Positions 5,262-7,788 of a DNA stretch of 7,788 bases are shown piece after piece; the first letter of the stretch is position 1, and each line of letters opens with the position of its first letter. The DNA is from Lachnospiraceae bacterium. Its GTDB lineage: Bacteria > Bacillota_A > Clostridia > Lachnospirales > Lachnospiraceae. Under the pieces are notes generated by a model. It did not search any database. It was not told the origin of the DNA and saw only the letters and a program-made list of their open reading frames with translations. A program made the translations under genes and the position numbers. The stretch spans positions 1 to 7,788 of the forward strand of contig JAGCAV010000335.1 of assembly GCA_017652545.1 (NCBI GenBank), in the 5' to 3' direction.

Positions 5262-5298
5262 TGTGGCTGTATCTGGCGATCGCGTTCGTGCTGGGTGA
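5113..5298 (+). CDS. small soluble phage protein of unknown function, 61 aa
   Basis: It starts at ATG 5113 with GAGG 8 nt upstream; an in-frame ATG at 5077 has no good ribosome binding site. The first ~48 residues have natural composition, with a helical core AAGLLEAARTFYRNPENEKE followed by YQEWKEG, and third codon positions are mostly G or C, so I take this frame as the main coding frame over 5113-5257. The last 14 residues read over the start of the membrane protein at 5258. It is nested with two neighbours in other frames. No family recognised. Confidence 0.65.
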   Translation: MSETTITATRAMTAPKYGKTAAGLLEAARTFYRNPENEKEYQEWKEGKNDVAVSGDRVRAG

Positions 5299-5395
5299 GA
5301 TACTGGCGATCTTCGTAATGGCCACACTGAGCGGACACCTGGACCGGTGGCTGTACCTGCGGGAGCAGAAAATGAACAACAAAAAGAGCCGCTGA
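5258..5395 (+). CDS. membrane microprotein, 45 aa
   Basis: AAGGAGG lies 6 nt before the ATG at 5258 (a second ATG follows at 5261). The protein has one transmembrane segment (MWLYLAIAFVLGEILAIFVM, about residues 3-22), followed by a polar part with LDRWLYLREQKMNNKKSR. The basic tail should be cytoplasmic. The start overlaps the TGA at 5261 as ATGATG, and the 5113 gene runs 41 bases into it in another frame. It is the second of three one-helix membrane proteins in the plus-strand operon before 6000 (the others start at 4308 and 5444). Function unknown; it is below the length cut-off of many gene finders. Confidence 0.65.
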   Translation: MMWLYLAIAFVLGEILAIFVMATLSGHLDRWLYLREQKMNNKKSR

Positions 5396-5443
5396 TGTTG
5401 CAGCATCAACGGCCGGCGCACGAAGCGCAGAAAGGAACTTTCT

Positions 5444-5650
5444 ATGAAACATTATAGCACATTCGACAGAGAAAAGGCAATATTCGCCTTTGTGATGGGC
5501 CTGATCGCGATCATCTTCGCGGCCTGGCTTGCTTTTGCACCCATTGAAGAGCACCAGGCACCGGATGTGGTTTATCCGATGGTGAACCAGCACATCACCT
5601 GGGAGGGTGCCGGATACAGCGGGATCTATGCAAAGGGAGGCGAGCAGTGA
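5444..5650 (+). CDS. small membrane protein, 68 aa
   Basis: AAAGGA lies 7 nt before the ATG. After a short polar start (MKHYSTFDREK), one hydrophobic segment covers about residues 12-32 (AIFAFVMGLIAIIFAAWLAF). An external-looking tail with an EEHQAPDVV stretch and Gly/Tyr residues follows. The tail has few positive charges, so it may lie outside the membrane (N-in, C-out). No lipobox or cleavage motif is evident. Its TGA overlaps the following ATG (TGATG). The 48 bases before it (5396-5443) hold only a weak TGATG/CATCA repeat and the ribosome binding site. Confidence 0.7.
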   Translation: MKHYSTFDREKAIFAFVMGLIAIIFAAWLAFAPIEEHQAPDVVYPMVNQHITWEGAGYSGIYAKGGEQ

Positions 5651-5910
5651 TGCAGGAGAAGCAGCTGAGCATTTTCGACAAGCCGGCGCGGCCGGAAAAG
5701 GTGACCCAGGGACAGAAGATCCTGGACTACATGAAGCAGTTCGGCAGCATCACGCCGGTGGAGGCATTCCGGGACCTGGGCGTGATGCGCCTGGGAGCGC
5801 GGATCTATGACCTGGAGCAGGAAGGCGTGCGGATTGCCCATGAGCGGGAGAGCAGCACAAACCGCATGGGCGAAAAGGTGAGCTACAGCCGGTATCGCCT
5901 GGAGGTGTGA
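5650..5910 (+). CDS. winged helix-turn-helix protein, HTH_39-like, 86 aa
   Basis: This is a predicted small DNA-binding protein. After MQEKQLSIFDKPAR come a first helix (GQKILDYMKQFG), a helix-turn-helix SITPVEAFRDLGVMRLGARI, a third helix YDLEQEGVRI and a beta wing (AHERESSTNRMGEKVSYSRYRL). The S-I-T-P-x-E-A...L-G-V-M-R-L-x-A-R-I-Y-D-L pattern is that of the HTH_39 group found widely in Firmicutes phages next to replication genes. The ATG at 5650 is preferred over the GTG at 5647, with GGGAGG 9 nt upstream and coupling to the previous stop. Its role in regulation or replication cannot be settled here. Confidence 0.8.
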   Translation: MQEKQLSIFDKPARPEKVTQGQKILDYMKQFGSITPVEAFRDLGVMRLGARIYDLEQEGVRIAHERESSTNRMGEKVSYSRYRLEV

Positions 5911-5913
5911 CAG

Positions 5914-6696
5914 ATGGAAGAAAAGAGAAAAGACCCGAAAGAGAAGAAGTGCGCGATTTGCGGGAAAGACATCTACGCCGGAGAGGAATGGGCATACAAG
6001 CGGCGGGAGAAGAGCGAGCGGACGAAGTGGTTCTGTAGTTATAAGTGTATGAGGCAATACGACGCGAAGCACGGACCGAAGCAGGCGCGACCGGTTGGAC
6101 TACCGGCGGATCTGGACGCGGCGGCACCGAAGGAACCGGTCAGCCGGGCGGTGGTGGCGAAGGCACTGGCGAAGGAGATCAAGCGCGGAGGCAGCGTGAT
6201 CGCATACCTGAAGGCAGAGGGATACAAAAACCCGTACCAGGCATACGACGCGGTGCGGCACTACTGCGAGACGAAGATGCCGGAGATGGCGGAGGTGCTG
6301 AAACCGCTGAAGGACCTGCCGAAGGGACCACAGCAGAAGACCGGGCGGCCCAGGAAGAGCGCGGAAGTGGTGACGGTAGACAAGGTGCCGAGCCTTGAGG
6401 AACTGGAAGACCAGGTCGCCGAAGTGCTGAACCTGCAGGGCGGCGTGAACTATCAGCTGCAGGTGGACGAGACCATGAAGGCGGAGGTGAAGCCGTTCGG
6501 CGGGGGCTTTCATTACCAGGGATTCAAGGTCACGGGCATAGAGACGAGCTTCGGAAGGTTTGACTGGAACGTAGAGCGGACGCTGATCACATTCACGTAC
6601 GAGGACGAAGAGATCAACATACTGCCCGGAGACTGGAAAAAGATGGCGGAACACCTGCCGGAAATCCTGGACGTGCTGGGGGTGACCGGAAAATGA
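5914..6696 (+). CDS. two-part phage protein with N-terminal zinc finger, 260 aa
   Basis: This is the largest protein of the early operon. The N-terminus carries a zinc finger, C13-x2-C16 ... C41-x3-C45, with W26, K29 and W39 around it (KCAICGKD, EEWAYK, KWFCSYKC). Residues ~75-125 are helical (SRAVVAKALAKEIKRGGSVI, then AYDAVRHYCETKMPEM) and could be a small DNA-binding region. A Pro/Arg linker (GRPRKSAE) leads to a C-terminal beta-rich domain, ~175-260, with FGRFDWNVERTLITF and LPGDWKKMAEHLPEILDVLG. I do not recognise the whole architecture and see no enzyme motif. GGAGG stands 8 nt before the ATG. Its stop overlaps the next gene (ATGA), which encodes a second copy of the same zinc finger. 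Confidence 0.8.
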   Translation: MEEKRKDPKEKKCAICGKDIYAGEEWAYKRREKSERTKWFCSYKCMRQYDAKHGPKQARPVGLPADLDAAAPKEPVSRAVVAKALAKEIKRGGSVIAYLKAEGYKNPYQAYDAVRHYCETKMPEMAEVLKPLKDLPKGPQQKTGRPRKSAEVVTVDKVPSLEELEDQVAEVLNLQGGVNYQLQVDETMKAEVKPFGGGFHYQGFKVTGIETSFGRFDWNVERTLITFTYEDEEINILPGDWKKMAEHLPEILDVLGVTGK

Positions 6697-6944
6697 ACGA
6701 ACCGCTGAAGGCAAAACGGAAGTGCGCGATGTGCGGAAAAGATTTCATCATCCACCCGGGACGGCCGTGGATTTACAAGCACGAGGTAGACCGCAGGATG
6801 GAATGGTACTGCGGATATACATGTAGCCGGAGGGCGGAGGCGATGTGGAATGGATATAAGGCTGAGCACCGTGCTCATCATAAAAAGGGGAAGCCAGTTC
6901 CTGGTGGGGCGGATACCGTACAGCCTGGAGTACAGATGGAGTGA
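6693..6944 (+). CDS. small zinc-finger protein, paralogue of the 5914-6696 N-terminus, 83 aa
   Basis: C11-x2-C14 ... C40-x3-C44 with W26, Y28-K29 and W38 repeats the zinc finger of the preceding gene almost residue for residue: KCAMCGKDF versus KCAICGKDI, then PWIYK versus EWAYK, then EWYCGYTCSR versus KWFCSYKCMR. The C-terminal ~30 residues (from about residue 53) lie over the next gene in another frame and have a low-complexity, Lys/His/Gly-rich look, so the functional part is probably residues 1-55. The start overlaps the upstream TGA. The duplicated finger next to its parent suggests a tandem duplication, or a split of a formerly longer protein family. Zinc binding is predicted, and the partner is unknown. 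Confidence 0.7.
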   Translation: MNEPLKAKRKCAMCGKDFIIHPGRPWIYKHEVDRRMEWYCGYTCSRRAEAMWNGYKAEHRAHHKKGKPVPGGADTVQPGVQME

Positions 6945-7068
6945 CAGCCCATACGACGCCTGGCGGACACGGGAGCGGGAAAACGCCCGCACCGTGGCCA
7001 GGCGCGTCGGCGGAGACCTGTGGCTGTTCAATCCGGTGGTCGGACAGCTGCGTGAAACAGGAGGATAG
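6850..7068 (+). CDS. small phage protein with RWSDSPYDAWRTR motif, 72 aa
   Basis: It starts at the ATG at 6850, inside the zinc-finger gene, with GGAGG 9 nt upstream. The chain starts with a beta strand (RLSTVLIIKRGSQFLVGRI), then YRWSDSPYDAWRTRERENA, a helix (RTVARRVGGDLWLF) and NPVVGQL. Codons end mostly in G or C, which supports this frame over the overlapping one in 6850-6944. The strand-turn-strand start and the conserved-looking Trp/Arg motif suggest a small folded protein, possibly nucleic acid binding because of its many Arg residues. No family can be named. Downstream composition changes sharply, so it is the last gene of the GC-rich block. Confidence 0.7.
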   Translation: MDIRLSTVLIIKRGSQFLVGRIPYSLEYRWSDSPYDAWRTRERENARTVARRVGGDLWLFNPVVGQLRETGG

Positions 7069-7076
7069 CGAAGCAG

Positions 7077-7229
7077 ATGGATGATCTGAAAAAAGCAATT
7101 ATTCAGCAAGTAGAAAAGAGTGAAGCGAAGCATCCAGCAGATTTGGTGCATGAGATTTTGATTCTGCTTTATACGAAAGGCTACGCTGACGGAACAAAAT
7201 ACATGACCGTAAGGGAGGATAGCGAATGA
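7077..7229 (+). CDS. small helical protein, 50 aa
   Basis: The sequence begins MDDLKKAIIQQVEKSEAKHP and continues with a hydrophobic helix (ADLVHEILILLYTKGYADG). It has no Cys residues and no transmembrane-length segment, so it is probably a soluble helical protein. GGAGG lies 12 nt upstream, a long spacing, so initiation may be weak or coupled to the gene that ends at 7068. Codons are AT-rich, unlike those upstream of 7068. Its TGA overlaps the next ATG. Function unknown. Confidence 0.6.
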   Translation: MDDLKKAIIQQVEKSEAKHPADLVHEILILLYTKGYADGTKYMTVREDSE

Positions 7230-7330
7230 GGAAACTTGACCATTTCGATGACATTGAGGGTTTTTGGTTCGGAACTGCTATCGGTTTAATGATTGTTGTA
7301 ATCGTACTTGTTCTGATTTGTTTGGATTAG
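7226..7330 (+). CDS. membrane microprotein, 34 aa
   Basis: GGGAGG lies 7 nt before the ATG, which overlaps the previous stop (ATGA). The protein has an acidic start (MRKLDHFDDIEGFW) and then one transmembrane helix to the end (FGTAIGLMIVVIVLVLICLD). The charge pattern suggests a tail-anchored or N-terminally exposed peptide. It is too short for most gene callers, but the ribosome binding site, spacing and coupling are all good. Function unknown. Confidence 0.6.
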   Translation: MRKLDHFDDIEGFWFGTAIGLMIVVIVLVLICLD

Positions 7331-7341
7331 GAGATTAACGA

Positions 7342-7539
7342 ATGAGAGAGTTTATCGTAAGCGAAGATTTTCATCCAGAAGTGCGAGGATATGCAGAGCT
7401 TGTCCGGTGCAAGGATTGCAAGTATTGGGAACAGTATAGCGATGTTCCTCAAATTGGGAATTGCCCCGTATTAGATCGGAACGAAAGGGATAATTGGTTC
7501 TGTGCTAACGGCGAACGGAAGGATGGTGACGGTGCTTGA
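7342..7539 (+). CDS. small zinc-ribbon-like phage protein, 65 aa
   Basis: Four cysteines, C23, C26, C41 and C54, in the pattern CKDCKYWE...GNCPV...WFCANGERK fit a small zinc ribbon. The CKDCKYW...FCANGERKD type is a recurrent small protein of Firmicutes phages and prophages with no assigned function. AGGAGA stands 7 nt before the ATG. The TGA overlaps the TTG start of the next gene (TTGA). It belongs to the AT-richer right-hand block. Confidence 0.75.
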   Translation: MREFIVSEDFHPEVRGYAELVRCKDCKYWEQYSDVPQIGNCPVLDRNERDNWFCANGERKDGDGA

Positions 7540-7736
7540 CGGTCTATGATCTGATCGAGTTGCTCCAACGAGTGCCGGACAAAAACAACATTGTCATGTT
7601 CGATCCGAGTGGTGGATTCAAAAACGAAGGTATCGAAGGATATGACGATCTGCACTTCTCGATTGACGATGTTCTTGTCGGAAGTGGAACGTACAACGAT
7701 ATTGTATATCTGACCGAAAACGAATTGACAGATTAG
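7536..7736 (+). CDS. small acidic phage protein with TTG start, 66 aa
   Basis: The protein begins MTVYDLIELLQRVPDKNNIV, a helix followed by a turn and strand as in many small phage proteins that start with x-V-x-D-L-I-x-x-L. It continues with Asp/Glu-rich, beta-prone sequence to YLTENELTD. The only start in frame is the TTG at 7536, because a stop (7527-7529) lies just upstream and no ATG fits the N-terminus. GGAAGGA sits about 12 nt before it, so initiation is probably coupled to the upstream TGA (TTGA overlap). No catalytic motif; possibly structural or regulatory. Confidence 0.65.
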   Translation: MTVYDLIELLQRVPDKNNIVMFDPSGGFKNEGIEGYDDLHFSIDDVLVGSGTYNDIVYLTENELTD

Positions 7737-7758
7737 TACGCTAAAGGAGCGGATAGGA

Positions 7759-7788
7759 GTGAATGATTTAGGAAAGATCATCAAAGCC
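7759..7788 (+). CDS. start of a further early gene, cut by the right edge
   Basis: AAAGGAG (7743-7749) precedes a GTG at 7759 by 9 nt, and the frame MNDLGKIIKA stays open to the window end. The ATG at 7763 is closed by a stop after one codon, so the GTG is the only reasonable start. Too little remains to suggest a function. Confidence 0.45.
   Translation, partial: MNDLGKIIKA

Noticed and set aside
5395..5457. 20-codon frame starting at ATG 5395
   Set aside because: It is very short, overlaps the start of the 5444 gene and lacks a ribosome binding site of its own.
4370..5593. Large minus-strand frames opposite the early operon
   Set aside because: They are Ser/Arg/Pro-rich antisense shadows with no start signals. 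The plus strand shows coupled genes with ribosome binding sites throughout.
1..7788. CRISPR array, rRNA, tRNA, insertion sequence
   Set aside because: No regularly spaced repeats, no RNA gene signatures and no transposase or terminal inverted repeats were seen on either strand.

Overview
This window is temperate phage DNA, probably from a phage of a gut-type Clostridia/Firmicutes host. The evidence is strong AAGGAGG ribosome binding sites, good sigma-A-type promoters, an r1t-type holin, a CI/Cro-like switch, a large serine integrase and a long chain of tiny early genes. Most of it is GC-rich, and the last ~700 bases are clearly AT-richer. Host and phage identity are inferred from sequence style only.

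Layout from left to right. Bases 1-620 are the lysis end: a ribbon-helix-helix regulator on the minus strand (42-218), a holin on the plus strand (342-575) and a strong terminator (584-611). Bases 624-1773 hold a minus-strand tyrosine recombinase with its own promoter and a leader of about 120 nt. That leader is full of inverted repeats that can form competing hairpins, one of which hides the recombinase ribosome binding site. Bases 1784-3902 are a compact minus-strand lysogeny operon: CI-like repressor, a 58-aa membrane protein and a 521-aa large serine recombinase, translationally linked and closed by a terminator. Bases 3903-4069 are the genetic switch, with divergent promoters and palindromic operators. 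From 4070 to the right edge runs the plus-strand early operon: a Cro-like HTH protein, then at least 14 small genes (the last cut by the window edge), many joined by ATGA/TTGA stop-start overlaps and with no terminator seen.

The early operon mixes small Cys-rich (likely zinc-binding) proteins with one-helix membrane microproteins, one HTH_39-like winged helix protein and a 260-aa two-part protein. Two of the zinc-finger genes run on for about 95-150 bases into the next gene in the same relative frame. Four clear genes are shorter than 60 codons: 3374-3550, 5258-5395, 7077-7229 and 7226-7330.

The repressor operon probably sets lysogeny and makes the integrase from the same transcript. The Cro-like gene and early operon are the opposing lytic programme. 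The holin lying next to an integration module suggests that the sequence is a circular or circularly permuted phage genome, or an excised form, rather than a prophage read across its host junctions. Why a second, tyrosine-type recombinase with a structured leader sits between the lysis end and the serine integrase is the main open question.
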